Shown here: one piece after another, positions 52,041 through 58,978 of the stretch | Layout: each line of letters opens with the position of its first letter | How positions within the stretch are numbered: the first letter of the stretch is position 1 | Origin: JAAFHB01 sp037133495 | Lineage (GTDB): Bacteria > Bacteroidota > Bacteroidia > Bacteroidales > Prolixibacteraceae | Reading direction: 5' to 3' | DNA: 64,000 bases | Assembly: GCA_037133495.1 (NCBI GenBank) | Contig: JBAXOA010000005.1 | Span: 1 to 64,000, forward strand | The notes under the pieces: model-generated | Told to the model about the DNA's origin: nothing | Database searches by the model: none | Seen by the model: only the letters and a program-made list of their open reading frames with translations | Position numbers and translations under genes: made by a program

Positions 52041-52764
52041 TATTGCCTTATTTATTTATCCGTTTTCGATAGATAATTCATTTTCATGAAGTTATCGTAA
52101 TTACAATTCATTGTTATAGAAGGCATAAAGTATTGTAATTTGCTTTAAGAGCCTGTCTCAAAAGTAACGAATTAAAAGAATTGAATTTTTTAAAGATTTA
52201 TATAATTGAAAAACCTTATTTTTTTCAATAGTAGCTTTGAGGTAAACAATATCTAACTCAACCTTATTTACCATATTGATATAAAGATAGAGTTTATTAA
52301 TTTGTATACCCATTTTGTTCTCACTAAATCAATCAGATCACCATCGGAATGTAAGTTTTTGCCGAAGAGTATGACCAATTCTTGAAATATTATCAGGAAA
52401 AATTGAAAGAATAAGGTTTTAATATATTAGCTAAATGTAGTTTTTTTAGTCATTAATTTCAAAATTACTTCCCACACAACTTTTTCAACTGATCAAAATT
52501 TCACAGTTTCTCCTTTCCAATTTGATAAGGTGCAGAGCACCGTGATATCTGTAGAAGATTAACAGACACAGACCAAAAGGTGCAACGCACCGAAACATTT
52601 ATTTAATAATTCAGTAATTATCGGAGATCCCCTTCAGATTAAGATGAAAGTCAAAAATGCGATCATAATTCTTTTCGATCGCTTACCTAATTTTCGATCC
52701 CGATGCGATTTTTCTCTGGATCACAAATTGCTGCCTTAAATAGTTATAATTATGATTGTTAAAC
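52041..52764. other. 724-base region with decayed remnants and palindromes, no intact gene
   Basis: Contents: GAGCCTGTCTCAAAAG at 52149-52164, which resembles an insertion-sequence end, with no matching second end; a coding-like tail at 52355-52414 (VFAEEYDQFLKYYQEKLKE then stop, directly preceded by an in-frame stop); GGTGC-AGA-GCACC at 52529-52541 and GGTGC-AAC-GCACC at 52579-52591, REP-like palindromes; and GCGATC/GATCGC arms at 52659-52682. It looks like an old insertion or deletion site. Confidence 0.5.
52529..52591. repeat. Pair of GGTGC-NNN-GCACC palindromes
   Basis: Perfect 5-bp arms with 3-base loops (AGA, then AAC), centres 50 bases apart and both preceded by AAGG-type context; a pattern typical of short intergenic repeats in this phylum. 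Confidence 0.6.
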
Positions 52765-53181
52765 TTACGAGAACTCCAGAATTAATCTTGGATCAATATT
52801 CAATTCTTTGTATAAACGCTTGGCCATACGCATCGATACTGGACGTTTTCCGCTCATTATTTGACTAAAAGTGGATTCTTTTACATCAAGTAATGCAGCT
52901 GTCTGACGTTGTTTAATATGACGTTTTTCCATTTCCATTTCAATAGAAACTACCAGTGGAGATTTGAATTTTAAGTGTTCAAATTTCATGTACATACTTT
53001 CGTAATCAGCACACATACGCCCCACTCGTCCAATTTCGTGGGTATATTCGTTGTTTGCTCCTTGTTCCTCCAACGAACCATTTGCAGTTGCTTCTTCAAT
53101 CAAAGCATCGGTATATTCAGAGACTTGTTTAAATAATTCAGATGTATGAATTTCGGTAATATTAATAAATTTCTGTTCCAT
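52765..53181 (-). CDS. HigA-like antitoxin/XRE regulator with decayed higB upstream
   Basis: 138 residues. The N-terminal half (NITEIHTSELFKQVSEYTDA, GSLEEQGANNEYTHEIGRVG) is the extended arm found in longer HigA antitoxins. The C-terminal half is a helix-turn-helix of HigA/XRE type (VVSIEMEMEKRHIKQRQTAA, LLDVKESTFSQIMSGKRPVS, MRMAKRLYKELNIDPRLILE). It would bind its own promoter. Immediately upstream, on the same strand, is a 27-codon frame that looks like the fused ends of a HigB toxin, so this antitoxin has lost its partner. Confidence 0.8.
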   Translation of the reverse strand: MEQKFINITEIHTSELFKQVSEYTDALIEEATANGSLEEQGANNEYTHEIGRVGRMCADYESMYMKFEHLKFKSPLVVSIEMEMEKRHIKQRQTAALLDVKESTFSQIMSGKRPVSMRMAKRLYKELNIDPRLILEFS

Positions 53182-53199
53182 ATTTGTTTTTCCTTTCTG

Positions 53200-53283
53200 T
53201 TATATTATTTTAACATCTATCTTGCTGTATTCAGCATGTTTCCTTACAAATTTGGCTAAAAGTGCTCTATTCCTTATTTTCAT
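53200..53283 (-). pseudogene. HigB toxin remnant (27 codons)
   Basis: ATG at 53281-53283 to TAA at 53200-53202 encodes MKIRNRALLAKFVRKH then AEYSKIDVKII. The front matches HigB starts (MKI-xKALxxF-xKH) and the end matches the usual HigB C-terminus (H-EYDKIDxxxI), with the whole catalytic middle (about 70 residues) absent. It ends 18 bases before the HigA start, the spacing expected of a higB-higA pair. It is best read as an internal deletion that removed the toxin. Confidence 0.55.
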
Positions 53284-53579
53284 TTTCAGTTTTTCGATTC
53301 GTAAAGGTAATGAAAACTTCACAAATTGCAAAGTATTTCCATATTATTTTTGATCAAATTATATGGAATGAGTACAATTAAGTTATAGGAATGAAATAAT
53401 GTCGTGTTTTCTCAATCGACTTTTAAAAAAATAAAATTAAAAAATGAAATGCGACATCAATTTATTCTTATTACTTAAGATAAAATATAATGTCGTGTTT
53501 TTTTATCAAAGTTATAAATACTTGTCTCGCAACGATGGTGCTCCCCCACAAAAATATTAATACCACAGATTACACTGAT
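53284..53579. other. 296-base non-coding region between higB remnant and lon
   Basis: Holds an imperfect palindrome with 8-bp arms TTCCATAT (53337-53344) and ATATGGAA (53361-53368) around a TTGATCAA centre, copies of the GGAATAAAATAATGTCG repeat, and an ACCACAGATTACA repeat arm at 53562-53580 touching the lon stop. No gene seen. Confidence 0.5.
53382..53508. repeat. Three copies of the GGAATAAAATAATGTCG repeat, two forming a hairpin
   Basis: Forward copy at 53382-53412 (ATAGGAATGAAATAATGTCG); then an inverted pair at 53451-53475 and 53474-53508 (GCGACATCAATTTATTC ... ATAAAATATAATGTCGTG). The same core forms the inverted repeats around the gene at 29897-32071. Confidence 0.7.
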
Positions 53580-56039
53580 TTACTCGATAGTAAGGGGATT
53601 TTTAATCTTCTCGTTCATCAGAGCAATCTCGAAAACATCACTCACGTTCTCAACGAAATGGAAACTTAAGCCCTTAAGATAGACCTCTTTGATCTCATCA
53701 ATATCCTTTTTATTCTCTTTGCTCAGAACAATCTCTTTGATTCCGGCACGTTTTGCCGCCAGAATTTTTTCTTTAATTCCACCAACCGGCATTACTCTGC
53801 CACGCAATGTGATCTCACCTGTCATGGCCAGGCTCTTTTTAACCTTGCGTTGAGTAAAGGCCGATGCGAGAGCGGTAGCCATGGTAATTCCTGCCGACGG
53901 ACCATCTTTTGGAATGGCACCTTCAGGAACATGCATATGCACATCCCATTTTTCAAATACTTCAGGTTTTAATCCAAGCTGACCACTATGAGCTTTCAAA
54001 TACTCAAAAGCGATTGCAGCTGATTCCTTCATCACTTCTCCCAGATTACCGGTAATGGTGAATTTGCTCTTGCCACGACTTAAGCTGGTTTCGATGTAAA
54101 GAATTTCGCCACCCGCCGATGTCCATGCCAGTCCGGTAACAACTCCGGCATATTCATTCCCTTCGTAACTCTCTTTGTTATATTTTGGTGCACCCAGGTA
54201 TTCCTTGATTTCAACAGGTCCAATTTTTTTGTTATACACATCATCAAAAGCAATCTTCCGGGCCACTCTCCTGATTACTTTTGCAATTTGCTTATCCATT
54301 TCGCGTACTCCGGATTCTCTTGTATAGTCTTCAATCAGAATAGTTAATGCCTCTTTTGAAAATCTGACATCGTCTTGTGTCATTCCATGGTTCTGAAGCT
54401 GGCGCGATACCAGATGTTTTTTCGCAATTTCGATCTTTTCTTCGAGTAAATAGCCACTCACATCGATCAGTTCGAGCCGGTCGCGCAATGCAGGATGAAT
54501 CGAGTTTAAGGTGTTGGCAGTAGCGATAAACATCACGCGCGACAGGTCGTAATCAATATCAATATAATTATCATGGAATTCTGCATTTTGCTCAGGATCA
54601 AGTACTTCAAGGAGAGCAGAGGCAGGGTCACCATGAAAATCACTGGAGACTTTATCTATTTCATCCAGAATGAATACAGGATTTGAGGTTCCGGCTTTTT
54701 TTAAATTCTGAATGATTCTTCCGGGCATAGCGCCGATATATGTTTTACGATGTCCGCGAATCTCTGACTCATCGTGAAGACCGCCAAGACTCATTCGGAC
54801 AAATTTTCGTCCCAGTGCCCTTGCCACCGATTTTCCAAGAGAGGTTTTTCCAACTCCGGGAGGTCCGTAGAGGCAAAGAATGGGCGACTTCATATCGCCT
54901 TTAAGTTTCAGTACTGCAAGGTGTTCAAGAATACGATCCTTTACTTTTTCAAGACCGTAATGATCCTGGTCGAGAATTTTCTCTGCATTACGCAGGTCAA
55001 AATTATCTGTCGAATAGAAGTTCCAAGGCAGATCAAGGAGCGTTTCGAGGTAGCCGGCCTGCACAGAATATTCGCCGGCAGCAGGATTCATGCGGATAAG
55101 TTTTGAGAGCTCTTTATCGAAAATTGCCTGTACGTTGGCTCCCCATCTTTTCAGTAAAGACCTTTTTTTGAGGTCGGCGATCTCTTGCTCCGAAGGATTA
55201 CCGCCAAGTTCGTCCTGTATGGTTTTAATTTGTTGATGAAGAAGATATTCGCGTTGCTGCTGATCCATATCCACCTTCACCTTTTTTTGAATATCCTTTT
55301 TAAGATCGATCAGTTGAACTTCTCGTACAAGAAAAGTGAGCAGCATAGTGCTGCGTTCACGCAAATCGTCCAGTTCGAGCAACTCCTGCTTTTCCGCCGA
55401 ATTAAGTTCCGTGTTATTGCAGATAAAATTGATCAGAAAAGTATCATTTTCGATATTTTTCACAGCAAATTGAGCCTCAGGCGGGATATTACCCGACGAC
55501 TTTACAATTTTAAGGGCCAGATCCTTCAGCGATTCTACTAATGCATTGAATTCATGCATCTTGTTTGTAGGAAGAATGTCATTCAGTACCTTAACTTTTG
55601 CTCTTAGATAAGGCTCTGATTCGATAAAATCTTGTATCCTGAAACGTCGTTTCCCTTGTATAATCACTGAGGTAGAGCCATCAGGCATCTCGAGTATTTT
55701 AAGAATCTCAGCCATTGTTCCAATCTGAAAAAGATCATCGGCATTTGGATCCTCGGTTTGTCCGTTTCGTTGGGCAATGGTGCCAATCAGTTTATTTCCG
55801 GAATAGGCTTCACGAATCAGCAAAAGCGATTTTTGTCTTCCAACAGTAATTGGCATTACCACACCTGGGAACAGAACAGTATTGCGCAACGGCAAGACTG
55901 GCAGGATAGCCGGAACCTCAACTGCGCTTAGCTCGGCATCGTCTCCGTCAACAAGAATCGGTATAAAATCGCCATGTTCTTCTACTTCTCTTGAAAACAA
56001 GAAGTTACTTTTCAAGCCTTTATTTTTTTTGTTTTCCAT
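53580..56039 (-). CDS. lon: ATP-dependent Lon protease
   Basis: 819 residues, full length. The N-terminal substrate domain starts with AILPVLPLRNTVLFPGVVMP; the AAA+ module has CLYGPPGVGKTSLGKSVARA (Walker A), VFILDEIDKV (Walker B) and sensor segments (MFIATANTLNSIHPALRDR); the peptidase domain has GAIPKDGPSAGITMATALAS (catalytic Ser715) and GGIKEKILAAKRAG (Lys758), the Ser-Lys dyad of Lon. It degrades damaged and regulatory proteins in the cytoplasm and is a natural degrader of the TA antitoxins in this window (an established role of Lon in other bacteria). It lies downstream of rpmE2 on the same strand, separated by a terminator. Confidence 0.97.
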   Translation of the reverse strand: MENKKNKGLKSNFLFSREVEEHGDFIPILVDGDDAELSAVEVPAILPVLPLRNTVLFPGVVMPITVGRQKSLLLIREAYSGNKLIGTIAQRNGQTEDPNADDLFQIGTMAEILKILEMPDGSTSVIIQGKRRFRIQDFIESEPYLRAKVKVLNDILPTNKMHEFNALVESLKDLALKIVKSSGNIPPEAQFAVKNIENDTFLINFICNNTELNSAEKQELLELDDLRERSTMLLTFLVREVQLIDLKKDIQKKVKVDMDQQQREYLLHQQIKTIQDELGGNPSEQEIADLKKRSLLKRWGANVQAIFDKELSKLIRMNPAAGEYSVQAGYLETLLDLPWNFYSTDNFDLRNAEKILDQDHYGLEKVKDRILEHLAVLKLKGDMKSPILCLYGPPGVGKTSLGKSVARALGRKFVRMSLGGLHDESEIRGHRKTYIGAMPGRIIQNLKKAGTSNPVFILDEIDKVSSDFHGDPASALLEVLDPEQNAEFHDNYIDIDYDLSRVMFIATANTLNSIHPALRDRLELIDVSGYLLEEKIEIAKKHLVSRQLQNHGMTQDDVRFSKEALTILIEDYTRESGVREMDKQIAKVIRRVARKIAFDDVYNKKIGPVEIKEYLGAPKYNKESYEGNEYAGVVTGLAWTSAGGEILYIETSLSRGKSKFTITGNLGEVMKESAAIAFEYLKAHSGQLGLKPEVFEKWDVHMHVPEGAIPKDGPSAGITMATALASAFTQRKVKKSLAMTGEITLRGRVMPVGGIKEKILAAKRAGIKEIVLSKENKKDIDEIKEVYLKGLSFHFVENVSDVFEIALMNEKIKNPLTIE

Positions 56040-56070
56040 TTTCCATTTAAAGAAATCAAATTTACAACAA

Positions 56071-56105
56071 AAAAATACCCGTACTGTTCAAATACGGGTA
56101 TTTTT
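56071..56105 (-). terminator. Intrinsic terminator between rpmE2 and lon
   Basis: AAAAATACCCGTA (56071-56083) pairs with TACGGGTATTTTT (56093-56105) around a 9-base loop, with a T/A run on each side; it lies 18 bases after the rpmE2 stop. Confidence 0.85.
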
Positions 56106-56122
56106 TATTTTTATTTTACAGT

Positions 56123-56386
56123 TTATTGCTTGCGCTTATCCATATGCTTCGAATAACGGGTAAGGAACTTATCTACCCGTCCTGCAGTGTCAACAAGTTT
56201 CATTTTACCAGTATAAAATGGGTGGGAAGTATTTGAAATTTCCACTTTAATAAGCGGATACTCAACACCATCAATTTCAATAGCTTCTTTTGATGCAGCT
56301 GATGACCTGGTAATAAAAGTATGTTCGTTCGACATATCCTTAAATGCTACCAGCCGATAATTTTCTGGATGTATTCCCTTTTTCAT
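56123..56386 (-). CDS. rpmE2: 50S ribosomal protein L31, type B
   Basis: 87 residues. MKKGIHPENYRLVAFKDMSN, TFITRSSAASKEAIEIDGVE and YPLIKVEISNTSHPFYTGKM, then KLVDTAGRVDKFLTRYSKHM, match type B L31 (SHPFYTG is the family signature). The zinc-binding cysteines of type A L31 are absent, which is the zinc-independent form. It has its own consensus promoter and a strong terminator, so it is a one-gene unit. Confidence 0.97.
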   Translation of the reverse strand: MKKGIHPENYRLVAFKDMSNEHTFITRSSAASKEAIEIDGVEYPLIKVEISNTSHPFYTGKMKLVDTAGRVDKFLTRYSKHMDKRKQ

Positions 56387-56442
56387 GTGAATCTTTATTT
56401 ATTTAATATCTTGTTCTAAATCTTTTGCTTCGATACGGGGTG

Positions 56443-56472
56443 CAAAGATAAGCATACTTCAATAATTTGCAA
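56443..56472 (-). promoter_or_regulatory. Promoter of rpmE2
   Basis: On the minus strand TATCTTTG at 56450-56443 and TTG at 56472-56470, spaced 19 bases; a consensus Bacteroidota promoter about 57 bases before the start. Confidence 0.7.
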
Positions 56473-56501
56473 TAGCAATCAATAAAAGAATTTGGAAATT
56501 T

Positions 56502-57704
56502 TTATTCGTCCTGATTATTTTCACTTTGTCCTGTCCGGACTTCCTTCATCAGCATAGGAGCCCTTTCGAACTCAGCGGTGGGGTCAAAAAGATAGCGCAT
56601 GGTATAGTGAGTTTTAGCAGGAACACTTCCCACAGAGCGATAAATGGAAACCATCTTGGGATTAAAATCACCCACCCACGAAAGTTCCACTTCATTATAC
56701 CATAGTTTACGTTGCATTACTTTGTCAAGATGCCAGAAAACTGCTGATTCGAGACCTGTTCCCTGAAATTTTGGAACCACGCCCATTAATAATATTCTGG
56801 TACGGGTAATCGTTCTGATTTTCTTATACCAAATAAACTTCAATATAGTCCACCAATTTAGCTTCCCGTTCAATTTTTTCAATATTTGGTTCCAATCCGG
56901 GATCATACCAAAAAGGAGAACCGGTTCATTGTTATGATAGGCAAACCAGATAAAATCTTCTTCTGCAATCAGTTTGGCTATCTTCATCATCCCTCGTATG
57001 TCATCGAGATTAACTGCCTGATGATTATCGTGACGCGCCCACGCCAGCTCGTAAATCTTTATAAAATCCTGAATGTATTTCTCAATATTATCAAACCGGA
57101 CAGGCTCAAAATGGAAGTTAGGTTTCTTTGCAACCCATTCGGCGATTTTCCAAAACCGTTCCGGGAAAGGCTCCTTATGATTAAGATGATAACTGAATTG
57201 CTCAAAATAAACCTTAAATCCGTAATTTTCAAATAGTTGCAGATAGCATGGCTTATTGTAGGGCATTCCAAACCCTTGCTGCATAAATCCTTCGACAAGC
57301 AAACCCCAATTGATAAGGTTTTCGCCAAAGTTAACCGGACCATCCATTGCTTCCATTCCACGTTCGGCAAGCCATATTTTTGCTGTATCGAAAAGCAGAT
57401 TCGCCGCTTCCTGACTGTTGATGCATTCGAAAAATCCACATCCTCCGGTAGGTTGCTTAAATGTATAGGCTTTATTCGTATTGATAAATGCTCCTATCCG
57501 GCCAATTACGTTATTATCATTATCTCTCAAAATCCACCGGGTTCCTTCGCCATGTTGAAAGAACGCATTTTTTGCAGGATCAAAGGTGGCATCTTCGAGT
57601 ACTTCAAGTGGTGGAACCCAATTCTGATCATCTTTATAAATGATATGGGCAACTTTATGAAAAGCTTTAACGGAACTGCTATCTTTTACTTCAATAATTT
57701 GCAT
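56502..57704 (-). CDS. GNAT-like acetyltransferase-fold protein, conserved in Bacteroidota
   Basis: 400 residues, cytoplasmic. Two acyltransferase-like halves are visible: NWVPPLEVLEDATFDPAKNA, then WILRDNDNNVIGRIGAFINT, with DGPVNFGENLINWGLLVEGF around 118-138; and a second with EEDFIWFAYHNNEPVLLFGM, ILLMGVVPKFQGTGLESAVF (a V-PxxQGxGL acetyl-CoA-loop-like motif) and VELSWVGDFNPKMVSIYRSV. FxxHGEGTRWIL near residue 49 is also typical of this uncharacterised family. The acceptor is unknown. It is monocistronic between rpmE2 and the AlkD-like gene. Confidence 0.7.
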   Translation of the reverse strand: MQIIEVKDSSSVKAFHKVAHIIYKDDQNWVPPLEVLEDATFDPAKNAFFQHGEGTRWILRDNDNNVIGRIGAFINTNKAYTFKQPTGGCGFFECINSQEAANLLFDTAKIWLAERGMEAMDGPVNFGENLINWGLLVEGFMQQGFGMPYNKPCYLQLFENYGFKVYFEQFSYHLNHKEPFPERFWKIAEWVAKKPNFHFEPVRFDNIEKYIQDFIKIYELAWARHDNHQAVNLDDIRGMMKIAKLIAEEDFIWFAYHNNEPVLLFGMIPDWNQILKKLNGKLNWWTILKFIWYKKIRTITRTRILLMGVVPKFQGTGLESAVFWHLDKVMQRKLWYNEVELSWVGDFNPKMVSIYRSVGSVPAKTHYTMRYLFDPTAEFERAPMLMKEVRTGQSENNQDE

Positions 57705-57780
57705 AAGTGAAAATGGACTTATTTGGGTTGCGAAAATAGTGATTTAAAAATTGCATACAATAAGGAGAACCAAATGACGA

Positions 57781-58503
57781 TCAGAAACTCACTTTTTGCC
57801 TGTTTTTAATAATATCTCTCGCATCGTCACAATCGAGTGCACCAAGGATAACCGCTACATTTTCGCGAACAGTACCTGAATCTATCGTTTTCATTATCAA
57901 GGCATGACTGATAGCTGTCTGATTTAGACTTAAATTTCGCATACCTACCTGAATGTAAACCCTTGAGAACACAGCCGACAATTGCGGATCTTTCGAAAGA
58001 GGCGGCATCAGCTCGAAAAAAGGATCAAACTTTTCGTCCTCAGACCCGGCATCTGTGAGCGCCAACCGTCCAATCATCAGCAATCCGAAAATCTTAACAA
58101 GCAACTTTTTTCCCAGGCAGTATTCGAAGGCTTTACGGTAAGCAAAACCTGTTTTATAAAATAAATTCATCGCTGCCTGCTCGGCAATCTCCACCGACGG
58201 AAAATTCTTTACCCAGAAATCAATCTGGTTTTCGGTCACTTCGCCCGGTTCTTCAAGAAGTGTAGCCAGAATCATTGACTCACGCCATTGCTTATTCCAT
58301 AATTTCATTGCCAAAAGATGATTTTTAGCGTAACCGGAGGACAGGTGACGGAGCAGGGGAATAGAAACGCCAAGGTTCACTTTATAGTCAACGCCCCTTT
58401 TCAGCATCGAATTAGCAACTTCTCCGTTTTGCAGCGGTTTAATCTTTGATATGATTTCTTGAAATATCAGCTCCGTTTCGGGATTATCGAGTAAATAATT
58501 CAT
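57781..58503 (-). CDS. AlkD-like HEAT-repeat DNA glycosylase family protein
   Basis: About 240 residues from the ATG at 58503 (MNYLLDNPETEL); an upstream ATG at 58539 adds only hydrophobic residues that do not fit a cytoplasmic protein. VNLGVSIPLLRHLSSGYAKN, LAMKLWNKQWRESMILATLL, IDFWVKNFPSVEIAEQAAMN and NLFYKTGFAYRKAFEYCLGK are HEAT-like helices of the DNA alkylation repair family (PF08713). AlkD members excise N3/N7-alkylpurines without base flipping. The W-x-x-S-(M/I)-x-(A/L) segment and the Asp residues around 110 occupy the usual positions, but exact catalytic residues are not certain. A TAACTTTG -7 box lies upstream at 58605-58598. Confidence 0.72.
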   Translation of the reverse strand: MNYLLDNPETELIFQEIISKIKPLQNGEVANSMLKRGVDYKVNLGVSIPLLRHLSSGYAKNHLLAMKLWNKQWRESMILATLLEEPGEVTENQIDFWVKNFPSVEIAEQAAMNLFYKTGFAYRKAFEYCLGKKLLVKIFGLLMIGRLALTDAGSEDEKFDPFFELMPPLSKDPQLSAVFSRVYIQVGMRNLSLNQTAISHALIMKTIDSGTVRENVAVILGALDCDDARDIIKNRQKVSF

Positions 58504-58638
58504 CCTTTTCAACAGTATTAAGACAATAAAATACAACATTTCAGACCATTAAAGCTCTGCCGCATTAAACCGGTATGCCATGCCGGCTACGAGAAAACAA
58601 AGTTAGCAAATCATTCGCGCAATTCAGAAAACATTATC

Positions 58639-58646
58639 TATATTTG
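58639..58646 (+). promoter_or_regulatory. -7 box TATATTTG ahead of tRNA-His
   Basis: TATATTTG ends 13 bases before the mature tRNA; the -33 region is not clear. Confidence 0.5.
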
Positions 58647-58659
58647 CAACCGCTAAATG

Positions 58660-58733
58660 GTGGATGTAGCTCAGTTGGTTAGAGCACTGGTTTGTGGTAC
58701 CAGGGGTCGTGGGTTCAAGCCCCATCTTCCACC
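58660..58733 (+). tRNA. tRNA-His (anticodon GTG)
   Basis: A full cloverleaf can be drawn: acceptor GTGGATG pairs with CTTCCAC (one T-T mismatch at pair 6-67), D-arm GCTC...GAGC, anticodon stem CTGGT/ACCAG enclosing TTGTGGT with anticodon GTG, T-arm GTGGG-TTCAAGC-CCCAT and C73. A G at 58659 can serve as the His-specific G-1 opposite C73. CCA is not encoded, so it must be added by the cca product. A hairpin terminator follows at once. Confidence 0.93.
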
Positions 58734-58740
58734 CTCGCTT

Positions 58741-58775
58741 AAGCCCGGCATGTTGTAAAATACATTGCCGGGCTT
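58741..58775 (+). terminator. Terminator after tRNA-His
   Basis: AAGCCCGGCA (58741-58750) pairs perfectly with TGCCGGGCTT (58766-58775), followed by TGTTTT; it begins 7 bases after the tRNA. Confidence 0.8.
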
Positions 58776-58880
58776 TGTTTTGCCCGACAAACGGGGCAAT
58801 CCGATATTGAATCAATTGGAAAATCCCGGTTAATGAACAATCACACAAAATGATATGAATAAATATAAATATGAAATAAT

Positions 58881-58911
58881 TTTGAATATCCCTTATAATT
58901 TGTTATGTTTG
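58881..58911 (+). promoter_or_regulatory. Promoter of the third histidine kinase
   Basis: TTTG at 58881-58884 and TATGTTTG at 58904-58911 with 19 bases between; the start codon lies 67 bases downstream. Confidence 0.7.
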
Positions 58912-58978
58912 AGTAATTTGTTGTTTACAAGCTTTAAGAGTCAGTTTCTACATTATTAATTGAAAATCATCAAATACT

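Noticed and set aside
58624..58848. Minus-strand open frame across tRNA-His
   Set aside because: It is the antisense of a complete tRNA; this GLEPTTPGTTNQCSNQLSYIH-type reading is a well-known spurious translation of tRNA genes.
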